A stretch of 64,000 nucleotides of DNA from positions 11,446-75,445 of the forward strand of contig JAYPOZ010000008.1 of NCBI GenBank assembly GCA_038131165.1, in the 5' to 3' direction. Under the pieces are notes generated by a model that was given only the letters and a program-made list of their open reading frames with translations, was not told the origin of the DNA and ran no database searches. Numbering within the stretch: the stretch's first letter is position 1; each line of letters begins with the position of its first letter. The translations under genes and the position numbers were made by a program. Positions 54,443-62,446 of the stretch are shown here, piece after piece. The stretch comes from UBA6544 sp038131165. Lineage in GTDB: Bacteria; Pseudomonadota; Alphaproteobacteria; UBA8366.

Positions 54443-55531
54443 ATGTCAAAGAAACGGCGCCTTGGCGTCCTTACCAGCGGCGGCGATTGCGCGGGCTTGA
54501 ACGCTGCTTTGCGCGCCGTCGTCCATCGGGCGGTCTTGGGGCATGGCTGGGAAGTCCTTGGGGTGAAAAGCGGCACTTTGGGCTTGCTGGGTGAAGCGGC
54601 CCAGGTCCGCAAGCTGACTCCGGCCGATTTCGACGGCACGCTGCTGCGGCAAAGCGGAACCATTCTCGGCAGTACCAATTCCGGTAATCCCTTTGCGTTC
54701 GATATGGCGGACGGGACGATTCGCGACCGCTCCCAGGAAGCGCTCGACAATCTGGCGGCGCTAGAGGTCGATGCGTTGATTGGTATCGGCGGCGACGGCA
54801 GCTTGTCCCTGCTCAAGCGTCTCGCCGATCAGGGCGGGATTTCGCTGATTTGCATACCGAAGACAATCGACAACGATATCGGCGTGACGGAGGTCGCCGT
54901 CGGCTACGACACCGCCGTTCACGTGGCGACAGAGGCGCTGGATCGCCTACAGCCGACCGCCGCCAGCCATGGCCGGGTGATCATCCTGGAAGTGATGGGG
55001 CGGGATGCGGGCCACATCGCGCTGGTCTCCGGGATCGCCGGCGGCGCCGACGTTATCCTCATCCCCGAAATTCCCTACAGGCTGGATATCGTCGCCCGGC
55101 AGTTGGAGGCCGTGCATGCGCGCGGCCACAATTACGCGTTGATGGTGGTCGCGGAGGCGGTGCCGATGCCCGACGGCGGAGCCGTGACCGGCGGCAACGC
55201 GCCCGGTTCCGCCAATTACGGCGGTGTCGGCCATGCGATCGCGGCCCGCCTGTCCGACATGATCGCAGCGGAAATCCGGGTCACCGTGCTCGGGCACGTG
55301 CAGCGCGGCGGCATACCGACGGCGCGCGACCGCCTGATGGCCTCGGCCTTCGGCGTGCGTGCGGTCGATCTGGTTGCCGAAGGGACGCGCGACCGCATGG
55401 TTGTCTGGCGCGACCGTCAGGTGATCGACGTGCCGATCGCGGACGCGATATCGTCCTACCGCAATGTCGACGTCCAGGGTCCCGTCGTCGCGACGGCGCG
55501 CGGACTGGGGATTTCGCTGGGGGACGCATGA
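54443..55531 (+). CDS. 6-phosphofructokinase, group III (mixed-substrate) type
   Basis: 362 residues. N-terminal LGVLTSGGDCAGLNAALRAV is the nucleotide loop, GIGGDGSLSL lies at 114-123, and the catalytic IPKTIDNDI at 138-146. The residues that set the phosphoryl donor are Gly in GGDGS (ATP-like) but Lys in PKTIDND (PPi-like). This is the combination known from the group III/mixed-substrate family (ATP-using in actinomycetes). Later segments EVMGRDAGHIAL and LGHVQRGGIPTARDRLMA are typical. It phosphorylates fructose 6-phosphate in glycolysis. The stop overlaps the next gene (ATGA). Confidence 0.94.
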   Translation: MSKKRRLGVLTSGGDCAGLNAALRAVVHRAVLGHGWEVLGVKSGTLGLLGEAAQVRKLTPADFDGTLLRQSGTILGSTNSGNPFAFDMADGTIRDRSQEALDNLAALEVDALIGIGGDGSLSLLKRLADQGGISLICIPKTIDNDIGVTEVAVGYDTAVHVATEALDRLQPTAASHGRVIILEVMGRDAGHIALVSGIAGGADVILIPEIPYRLDIVARQLEAVHARGHNYALMVVAEAVPMPDGGAVTGGNAPGSANYGGVGHAIAARLSDMIAAEIRVTVLGHVQRGGIPTARDRLMASAFGVRAVDLVAEGTRDRMVVWRDRQVIDVPIADAISSYRNVDVQGPVVATARGLGISLGDA

Positions 55532-56028
55532 GCGGGGCGCCGTCATCGGAGTTTTGGAATTTTTCGCTGTCCTTGTACGCCCGTCCGGGCGTCGCCGAGG
55601 AGCTGATCGACCTGCAGGACCGCTTCGGCGCGGACGTGAATGTTCTGCTGTTCTGCTGCTGGTGCGGCACGACCGGACGTCGGCCGCTCGACACGGCGCT
55701 GTTGGCGCAAGCCATGGATATGACCGCAGCCTGGCAGCAGCGGGTGGTGGTGCGTCTCAGGGCGATCCGCCGCGATATGAAGGGCGGCGTGCCGGGGGTG
55801 CCCATGACGGCGGGCGATGCGCTGCGCGAGGAGATCAAACGGCTCGAGATCGAGGGCGAGCGCCTTGAGCAGCGGATATTATCGGATCTCGCGCCGGCGC
55901 CGCAGGGCGAAGGCTCTGGCGCCGAAATTCGCGCCGCGCTGACCGCCTATCTCATGATGCTCGATGATCGCGGATCGTCGGATTTTCATGCTGCGGTTGA
56001 TCGGCTGGTCGCCACTTGCATCTCCTAG
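55528..56028 (+). CDS. TIGR02444-family protein
   Basis: 166 residues from the ATG overlapping the phosphofructokinase stop. It matches the TIGR02444 pattern: FWNFSLSLYARPGVAEELIDLQDRFGADVNVLLFCCW (in pieces), MDMTAAWQQRVVVRLRAIRR and REEIKRLEIEGERLEQ. It is helical with a conserved Cys-Cys-Trp-Cys cluster. Function unknown. Coupling to phosphofructokinase suggests co-regulation here. Confidence 0.88.
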   Translation: MSGAPSSEFWNFSLSLYARPGVAEELIDLQDRFGADVNVLLFCCWCGTTGRRPLDTALLAQAMDMTAAWQQRVVVRLRAIRRDMKGGVPGVPMTAGDALREEIKRLEIEGERLEQRILSDLAPAPQGEGSGAEIRAALTAYLMMLDDRGSSDFHAAVDRLVATCIS

Positions 56029-56204
56029 GCCCTGTCGCCGCGGAATTGGGCCGGCGTTGGCGTGACAATCGGGTGACAGCGCCGGGAGATCGAACTAGAT
56101 TTATAAACAGCGCCACGGATCGCCGGTCGCCGCATATGCGACAGATGAATGATCGCTCTGGCTTCCGAAGGTCGATGGCGCAGAGACCACAAGGGAGACC
56201 GAAT

Positions 56205-56372
56205 ATGTCAGTGACAGATCACATCCAAGCCCTGAAACAAAAGCATGCGGACCTGGAGACCGAGCTCGACGATGAGAGCCGCCGGCCGCTGCCCGATGCG
56301 GAGGTGCTTGCAGATCTGAAACGGCAGAAGCTGGCGATCAAGGACCAAATCGCCAAGCTTTCGACCCACTAG
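56205..56372 (+). CDS. DUF465 (YdcH-like) small protein, second copy
   Basis: 55 residues from the ATG at 56205, with GGGAG 7 nt upstream; the frame is open further upstream but not coding-like. Sequence elements are HIQALKQKHADLETELDDE and LADLKRQKLAIKDQIAKL, the same helical pattern as the copy at 54131, shorter by about 10 residues. Function unknown. Confidence 0.9.
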   Translation: MSVTDHIQALKQKHADLETELDDESRRPLPDAEVLADLKRQKLAIKDQIAKLSTH

Positions 56373-56386
56373 GCGGTTATTCCCGA

Positions 56387-56405
56387 CCGGGCTGTCAATG
56401 CCCGG
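56387..56405. terminator. Hairpin after the second DUF465 gene
   Basis: CCGGGC-N7-GCCCGG, a perfect 6-bp stem 15 bp after the stop. No T-run follows; a second GC hairpin lies at about 56427-56455. Termination here is plausible but weakly supported. Confidence 0.4.
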
Positions 56406-56512
56406 CGGCTGATCTAACTGCAGCTATGGCGCCGCGTTTGCGCGCGGCGGCGGTTTAGCTCAACCCAATTTCAACATCCGTCCCAAGACTGACTTTTAAA
56501 GGGGAGAGGCGC

Positions 56513-57187
56513 ATGCTGAGCGTCGACGATGCCATTACGACCCGCCGCTCCGTGCGGGCTTTTAAACCGGACCCGGTGCCGCACGATACCTTGGCGCATG
56601 TCCTCGAAGTGGCGGCTCGGGCGCCGAGCGGCACCAACATGCAGCCATGGCATGTCCATGTTTTCACCGGCGAGGCCCGGGAAGCGCTTTCCGCCGCGGT
56701 GCTCGACGCCTTCTGGAACGAGCCCGAGAAGCACGAGAGCGACCGGCTGCATTACCTCGAGAAGATCCGCGATCCGTATCTCGCACGCCGCCGCAAGGTC
56801 GGCTGGGACCTCTATGGTCTGCTCGGGATCGGCAAGGGCGAGCGGGAGAAGACGCGCGAGTGGCACGCGCAGAACTATAAGTTTTTCGGCGCTTCCGTCG
56901 GCCTGATCTTCACCATCGACCGGGACATGGGATGGATGAGCTGGCTCGACTACGGCATGTTCATCGAGAACATCTGTCTCGCGGCGCGCGGCCAGGGCCT
57001 GGACACCTGCGCGCAGGCGGCCTGGGCGAGTTATCACAAAGTGGTCGAGAAGCATCTCGATCTGCCCAAACAGCAGCTCGTTCATTGCGGCATGAGCCTC
57101 GGCTACGAGGACAAGGAAGCCGAGGTCAACAAGCTGGAAACCGTGCGCGAGCCGCTCGACGAGTTCGTGACCTTCCACGGAGGCTGA
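56513..57187 (+). CDS. Nitroreductase-family NAD(P)H:FMN oxidoreductase
   Basis: 224 residues. Typical elements: the N-terminal DDAITTRRSVRAFKPDPVP (FMN phosphate contacts), AARAPSGTNMQPWHVHVFTG, and MFIENICLAARGQGLDTCAQAAW (dimer and FMN region), with a conserved C-terminal segment around VREPLDEFVTFHGG. Reduces nitro compounds, quinones or flavins in the cytosol. AGGGGAG lies 7 nt before the ATG. It is 4 bp upstream of the CoA-transferase, so they share a transcript. Confidence 0.92.
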   Translation: MLSVDDAITTRRSVRAFKPDPVPHDTLAHVLEVAARAPSGTNMQPWHVHVFTGEAREALSAAVLDAFWNEPEKHESDRLHYLEKIRDPYLARRRKVGWDLYGLLGIGKGEREKTREWHAQNYKFFGASVGLIFTIDRDMGWMSWLDYGMFIENICLAARGQGLDTCAQAAWASYHKVVEKHLDLPKQQLVHCGMSLGYEDKEAEVNKLETVREPLDEFVTFHGG

Positions 57188-57191
57188 GGCC

Positions 57192-58414
57192 ATGGCGGGA
57201 CCGCTTTCGGGCATTCGAATCCTCGACCTGACGACCGTTGCCTTCGGGCCGTATGCGACCCAGATTCTGGGCGATTACGGGGCCGAGGTGATCAAGGTCG
57301 AATCGCCGGAAGGCGATATTACGCGGGGGATTGCGCCTTTCCGAAACGCCGGAATGGGGCATTTCTTTCTGATGTCCAACCGCAACAAGCGCTGCATCGT
57401 CCTCGACTTGAAGCAGCCGCAGGGGCGCGACGCATTCCTCAGGCTGGTGGCCACCGTCGACGCGGTGGTCTGCTCGGTGCGCCCGGCGGCGATGGAGCGC
57501 CTCGGCCTCGGCTACGAGGATTGCCGCGCCGTGAACCCCGGCCTCGTCTACATGGCGTTGGTCGGTTTCGGTCAGGCCGGTCCCTATGCCAAACGGCCGG
57601 CCTACGACGACATCATCCAGGGCATGTCCGGCATGGCCGCGATGCAGGGGGGACGGGACGGCGATCCGCGCTTCGTCAATGCGTCCGTCTGCGACAAGAT
57701 CGGCTCGCAATTCGTCGTCCACTCCACCCTGGCGGCCTTATTCCACCGCGAGCGCACGGGCGAGGGGCAAATGGTCGAGGTGCCGATGCTCGAATCCCTG
57801 GCCGGCTTCAACATGGTCGAGCATTCGGCCGGACAGACATTCGATCCGCCGCTCGGCCCCGCGGGCTACGAGCGCTCGATGGTCGAATACCGGCGGCCTT
57901 ATGCGACGTCGGACGGTTTCGTGTGCGTGCTGCCCTATAACACCAAGCATTGGCGGGCGTTCTTTACCCTGATGGAGCGCCCGGAGATGATCGACGATCC
58001 CCGGGTGACGGACGCCAAGCTCCGCAGCGAGAAGATCGGCGAACTCTACGTCATGGTCGCCGAATGCGTCGCCGGCTGGAAGACGGAAGACTTGCTGGAT
58101 GAGCTCGAGAAAGCCGATATTCCGAACGGCCCGGCGATCGGGCTCGGCGAACTCGCCGACGATCCGCACTTGAGGGCGGTCGGCGCGTTCGAGCATTTCG
58201 ACCACCCGACCGAGGGGCGCATCCGCCTCACCACGCCGCCGGCGACCTTCTCGAAATCGCCCGCCGAAATCCGCACCATGCCCGCGGGGCTCGGTGCGCA
58301 CAGCGTCGAGGTTCTGCGCGAGGCGGGGTACGCGCAGGCCGAAATCGACGCGCTTCTGGAAGCGGGGGCGACGCTCGACGGCCGGGCCGCATCGGCGAAG
58401 GCGGCGGCGGAGTA
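57192..58414 (+). CDS. CaiB/BaiF-family (type III) CoA-transferase, 3' end touching the assembly gap
   Basis: 407 residues if the stop TAG, whose last base is the first N, is restored. The same 55 bp after the gap do read gagtag. Family features: LSGIRILDLTTVAFGPYATQ at the N-terminus, YGAEVIKVE-like DYGAEVIKVESPEGD, and the region of the catalytic Asp (GDPRFVNASVCDKIGS). The C-terminal GLGAHSVEVLREAGYAQAEI is standard. It transfers CoA between carboxylic acids. Co-transcribed with the nitroreductase. Reading on through the N run gives a spurious longer frame. Confidence 0.92.
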
Positions 58415-58514
58415 NNNNNNNNNNNNNNNNNNNNNNNNNNNNNNNNNNNNNNNNNNNNNNNNNNNNNNNNNNNNNNNNNNNNNNNNNNNNNNNNNNNNNN
58501 NNNNNNNNNNNNNN
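58415..58514. other. Assembly gap, exactly 100 N
   Basis: One hundred undetermined bases, the conventional length for a gap of unknown size. The 55 bp before it (58360-58414) and after it (58515-58569) are identical, so the two contigs probably overlap and no sequence is really missing. Confidence 0.97.
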
Positions 58515-58583
58515 AAGCGGGGGCGACGCTCGACGGCCGGGCCGCATCGGCGAAGGCGGCGGCGGAGTAGGAGACCGAGCGCC

Positions 58584-58681
58584 GTCACCCTTCGACAGGC
58601 TCAGGGTGACGTGAGGGGAGCGTAGTAAATTACTCGCGCGTCACCCTGAGCCTGTCGAAGGGTGAGCCTGTCGAAGGGTGA
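58584..58681. repeat. Inverted-repeat (REP-like) element between convergent CoA-transferase and acyl-CoA ligase
   Basis: A 26-bp unit tcacccttcgacaggctcag+ggtgac at about 58585-58610 reappears as its exact reverse complement at 58640-58665, separated by 29 bp. The last 18 bp of the second arm (gagcctgtcgaagggtga, 58648-58665) are repeated at 58664-58681. The core ccttcgacaggctcagggtga is, from memory, common in intergenic regions of many alphaproteobacterial assemblies. It could form a long hairpin at the 3' ends of both genes. Confidence 0.9.
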
Positions 58682-58700
58682 CCGGATCGGCGGCGGTCTC

Positions 58701-60323
58701 TCAAATCTCCTTCGTCCGCTCCCGCAGCACGTATTTCTGCACCTTGCCGGTCGACGTCTTCGGCAGCTCTCCGAAGACGACGTTTTTCGGCACCTTGAAA
58801 CGGGCCATGTTCTCGCGGCAGAAGGCGATGATATCCTCGGCGCTGGCCTTGGCGCCCGGCTTCAGGGTCACGAAGGCGCAGGGCGTCTCGCCCCAGTGGT
58901 CGTCTTCCTTGCCGACCACGGCGGCCTCCAGAATGGCGGGATGCTTGAACAGCGTCTCCTCGACCTCGATGGTGGAGATGTTCTCGCCGCCGGAAATGAT
59001 GATGTCCTTCGAGCGGTCCTTCAGCGCGATATAGCCGTCCGGATGCCAGACGCCGAGATCGCCGGTATGAAACCAGCCGCCGGCGAAGGCCTCGCCCGAG
59101 GCGGTTGGATTCTTGAGATAGCCCTTCATCACCACATTGCCGCGCATCATGACCTCGCCCAGGGTCTCCGCGTCCTTCGGCACCGGCTGCATGGTGACGG
59201 GATCGGCGATCATCAAATCCTCGAGCACGTGGTAAGGCACGCCCTGGCGCGATTTCTTTTGCGCGCGCGCCTCGTCGGGCAGGTCGTTCCATTCGTCGTG
59301 CCAGGCGCACATCACGGCAGGACCGTAGGATTCCGTGAGACCGTAGACATGGGTGATCTTGAAACCGTCCGCTTCCATCTTCTGCAGCACCGCGGGCGGC
59401 GGTGGGGCCGCGGCGGTCATCACCTGGACCTCGCGCGGCAGCGGACGCCGCTCTTCCGGCTTGGCGTTGATCACCATATTGAGGACCACGGGCGCGCCGC
59501 AAAAATGCGTCACTCCTTCCTCGTCGATGGCGCGGAAGATCTCCGTCGGCTCGACCCGGCGCAGACAGACACTGGTTCCGGCCTGGGCCGCGAGCGTCCA
59601 GGGAAAGCACCAGCCGTTGCAATGGAACATCGGCAGCGTCCAAAGATAGCGCGGATGCATGCCCATGTTCCAGGCCAGCACGTTGCCGAGGGCGAGCAGA
59701 TAGGCGCCTCGGTGATGATAGACGACGCCTTTCGGATTGCCCGTGGTCCCCGAGGTGTAATTCAGCGAAATGGCGTCCCATTCGTCGTCCGGCAGTTTCC
59801 AGTCGTAATCCGGATCGCCGCCGGCGATGAAGTCCTCGTATTCGACATCGCCGAGACGCTCGCCGCCCGGACCCGCCGGGTCGTCGACATCGATGACATA
59901 GGGCTTCGCCTTGCAGAGGGACAGCGCTTCCTTCATGACCGGCGAGAGTTCGGTGTCGGCGATCACCGCCTTCGCCTCGCCATGATCGAGGATGAAGGCG
60001 ATGGTGGCGGCGTCGAGACGGGTGTTGATCGTGTTCAGCACCGCGCCGGCCATCGGCACGCCGAAATGCGCGTCGTAGATCGCCGGGACATTGGTCGCGA
60101 GGCAGGCGACGGTGTCGTTCTTGGCGATGCCGCGCGCGGCGAGCCGGCTGGCGAGCTTGCGGGCGCGGCCGTAGGCCTCCGAGTAGCTGTGGCTCACATT
60201 GCCATGGATCACCGCCGGGTGGTCGGGATAGACGGCGGCGCTGCGGCGCAGGAAGGTCAGCGGGCTCAACGGCACGTAATTGGCCGCGTTCTTGCCGAGA
60301 TTGTCTTCGTATTTGTCCGCCAT
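58701..60323 (-). CDS. Acyl-CoA synthetase (AMP-forming), medium-chain / DmdB-like
   Basis: 540 residues. N-terminal PLTFLRRSAAVYPDHPAVIH is characteristic of this proteobacterial subfamily, with PMAGAVLNTINTRLDAATIA, the P-loop-like NYTSGTTGNPKGVVYHHRGA, YGLTESYGP, GWFHTGDLGVWHPDGYIALKDR and the C-terminal catalytic Lys region PKTSTGKVQKYVLRE. It forms acyl-CoA from a short or medium carboxylic acid (possibly 3-methylmercaptopropionate). Convergent with the CoA-transferase and divergent from prpE, with a 176-bp shared upstream region. Confidence 0.92.
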   Translation of the reverse strand: MADKYEDNLGKNAANYVPLSPLTFLRRSAAVYPDHPAVIHGNVSHSYSEAYGRARKLASRLAARGIAKNDTVACLATNVPAIYDAHFGVPMAGAVLNTINTRLDAATIAFILDHGEAKAVIADTELSPVMKEALSLCKAKPYVIDVDDPAGPGGERLGDVEYEDFIAGGDPDYDWKLPDDEWDAISLNYTSGTTGNPKGVVYHHRGAYLLALGNVLAWNMGMHPRYLWTLPMFHCNGWCFPWTLAAQAGTSVCLRRVEPTEIFRAIDEEGVTHFCGAPVVLNMVINAKPEERRPLPREVQVMTAAAPPPPAVLQKMEADGFKITHVYGLTESYGPAVMCAWHDEWNDLPDEARAQKKSRQGVPYHVLEDLMIADPVTMQPVPKDAETLGEVMMRGNVVMKGYLKNPTASGEAFAGGWFHTGDLGVWHPDGYIALKDRSKDIIISGGENISTIEVEETLFKHPAILEAAVVGKEDDHWGETPCAFVTLKPGAKASAEDIIAFCRENMARFKVPKNVVFGELPKTSTGKVQKYVLRERTKEI

Positions 60324-60499
60324 GACGTCGCCTCCCGATATTCGGGTGATTTGTAGGCGAGCCGGGCGCGGGGCTCAATACCGCAACCGCCAAATCCGCG
60401 ACACCTTGGCAATTGCCCTGGCCTCGTCATCTCCTATAATCGCCGCAATAATAAGACCAAGATGACGAATGTCTGCGTCGCCATAATCAGGAGGACGCC

Positions 60500-62398
60500 A
60501 TGAGCCGTTTCGATGAAGTCTACGACCGTTCGATCGCCGACCCGGAGGGATTCTGGGCCGAGGCCGCCGAGGCCATCCATTGGGAGAAGAAGTGGGACAG
60601 GGTGCTCGACGCCGACAACCCGCCCTTCTACCGCTGGTTCCCGGGGGCGGAGTGCAACACCTGCTACAATGCCGTCGACCGGCATGTGGAGGAGGGCAGG
60701 GCCGATCAGCCGGCACTGATCTACGACAGTCCGATCACCGGGCGGAAGAAGAGCTTCACCTACCGCGAATTGCAGGAGAAGATCGCGAAATGCGCCGGCG
60801 CGCTGAAGGCGCTCGGCGTCGGCAAGGGCGACCGGGTGATCATCTATATGCCGATGGTGCCGCAAGCCGCGGTCGCCATGCTCGCCTGCGCGCGGCTGGG
60901 GGCGGTGCATTCCGTGGTCTTCGGCGGATTTGCCGCCAACGAGCTGGCGACGCGGATCGACGACTGCACGCCCAAGGTCATCGTCTCCTCGTCCTGCGGC
61001 ATCGAGCCCGGCCGGGTGATCGCCTATAAGCCGCTCCTCGACGAGGCGCAGCGGCTGGCGACGCATAAGGTCGACGCCTGCTTGATCCTGCAGCGCGAGG
61101 AACAGATCTGCGAGCTGATCGACGGGCACGATCACGACTGGAAGGCGGCCATGGATGGGGCGGTGCCGGCGGATTGCGCTACCGTGGCCGCGACCGACCC
61201 GCTCTACATCCTCTATACGTCGGGCACCACCGGGCAGCCGAAAGGCGTCGTGCGCGACAACGGCGGCCATATGGTGGCGCTGAAGTGGAGCATGAAGAAC
61301 GTCTACGGCGTCGAGCCGGGCGACGTCTATTGGGCCGCGTCGGATGTCGGCTGGGTGGTCGGCCATTCCTACATCGTCTATGCGCCGCTGCTCGCCGGAA
61401 ACACGACGATCCTGTACGAAGGCAAGCCGGTCGGCACGCCCGACGCCGGACAGTTCTGGCGGGTGATCGCGGAGCACGGCGTCTCCGTCATGTTCACCGC
61501 GCCGACGGCCTTCCGGGCGATCAAGAAGGAAGACCCGAAGGCGGCGCTTCTGGGCCAGTACGATCTCTCGAAGTTTCACACCTTGTTTCTCGCGGGCGAG
61601 CGCACCGATCCCGACACGCTGCATTGGGCGGAAGACAATCTCAAGGTGCCGGTGATCGACCACTGGTGGCAGACCGAGACCGGCTGGGCGATCGGCGCCA
61701 ATTGCATGGGGATCGAGCAGCTGCCGGTGAAGCCCGGATCGCCGACCCGCGCGGTGCCGGGCTACGACGTCCGGATCCTTGACCCGGAGACCGGACATGA
61801 GGTGCCGCGCGGCACCCTCGGCGCGATCTGCATCAAATTGCCGATGCCGCCCTCCTGCTTCCCGACGCTTTGGAACGCGCCGGAGCGCTACCGTCAGGCC
61901 TATATGGACGAGTTCCCGGGCTACTATCAGACCGGAGACGCCGGCTATATCGACGAGGACGGCTATATCTTCGTGATGTCCCGGACCGACGACATCATCA
62001 ATGTCGCGGGGCACCGCCTCTCGACCGGGGCGATGGAGGAGGTCCTGGCCGATCATCCGGACGTCGCCGAGTGCGCGGTCATCGGCGTCGCGGACCAGCT
62101 CAAGGGCCAGGTGCCGCTCGGCTTCCTGGTGCTTTCCGCCGGCGTCGATCGGCCCGCCGAAGAGATCGTGGGCGAGGTGGTGAAGATGGTGCGCGAGCGC
62201 ATCGGTCCGGTCGCCGCCTTCAAGAGCGCGACCGTGGTGCCGCGCCTGCCAAAAACCCGATCCGGCAAGATTTTGCGGGGCACGATGCAGAAGATCGCCG
62301 ACAGCGAGACCTTCAAAGCGCCGGCCACCATCGACGACCCGGCGATCCTGAAGGAGATCGAAGACGCGCTGAAGGGTATCGGCTACGCGAAGCACTAG
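60500..62398 (+). CDS. prpE: Propionyl-CoA synthetase
   Basis: 632 residues, ACS family. The ACAS N-terminal element FDEVYDRSIADPEGFWAEAAEAIHW in parts, GGFAANELATRIDDC, YTSGTTGQPKGVVRDNGG, ASDVGWVVGHSYIVYAPL and WWQTETGWAIG follow in order. The C-terminal hinge and catalytic Lys lie in SRTDDIINVAGHRLSTGAM and PKTRSGKILRG. The N-terminal CYNAVDRH and PPFYRWFPG elements fit PrpE rather than acetyl-CoA synthetase. It activates propionate in the cytosol. GGAGGA lies 5-8 nt before the ATG. Monocistronic, ending at a strong hairpin. Confidence 0.93.
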   Translation: MSRFDEVYDRSIADPEGFWAEAAEAIHWEKKWDRVLDADNPPFYRWFPGAECNTCYNAVDRHVEEGRADQPALIYDSPITGRKKSFTYRELQEKIAKCAGALKALGVGKGDRVIIYMPMVPQAAVAMLACARLGAVHSVVFGGFAANELATRIDDCTPKVIVSSSCGIEPGRVIAYKPLLDEAQRLATHKVDACLILQREEQICELIDGHDHDWKAAMDGAVPADCATVAATDPLYILYTSGTTGQPKGVVRDNGGHMVALKWSMKNVYGVEPGDVYWAASDVGWVVGHSYIVYAPLLAGNTTILYEGKPVGTPDAGQFWRVIAEHGVSVMFTAPTAFRAIKKEDPKAALLGQYDLSKFHTLFLAGERTDPDTLHWAEDNLKVPVIDHWWQTETGWAIGANCMGIEQLPVKPGSPTRAVPGYDVRILDPETGHEVPRGTLGAICIKLPMPPSCFPTLWNAPERYRQAYMDEFPGYYQTGDAGYIDEDGYIFVMSRTDDIINVAGHRLSTGAMEEVLADHPDVAECAVIGVADQLKGQVPLGFLVLSAGVDRPAEEIVGEVVKMVRERIGPVAAFKSATVVPRLPKTRSGKILRGTMQKIADSETFKAPATIDDPAILKEIEDALKGIGYAKH

Positions 62399-62419
62399 GC
62401 CGGTTCGAGAAATGCGCGG

Positions 62420-62440
62420 GGGGCCGCATTACGCGGCCCC
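62420..62440. terminator. Strong hairpin between convergent prpE and mscS-like genes
   Basis: GGGGCCGC (62420-62427) and GCGGCCCC (62433-62440) form a perfect 8-bp stem with a 5-nt loop, 21 bp after prpE. There is no T-run; it probably serves both transcripts. Confidence 0.55.
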
Positions 62441-62446
62441 ACCGGG

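Noticed and set aside
54850..56028. Long + frame joining part of the phosphofructokinase region with the TIGR02444 gene
   Set aside because: The first 226 codons are an out-of-frame shadow of phosphofructokinase; the real gene starts at 55528 overlapping its stop.
57192..58625. 477-codon CoA-transferase frame running through the N gap
   Set aside because: The extension depends on translating undetermined bases and a duplicated 55-bp segment; the true stop is at 58413-58415.
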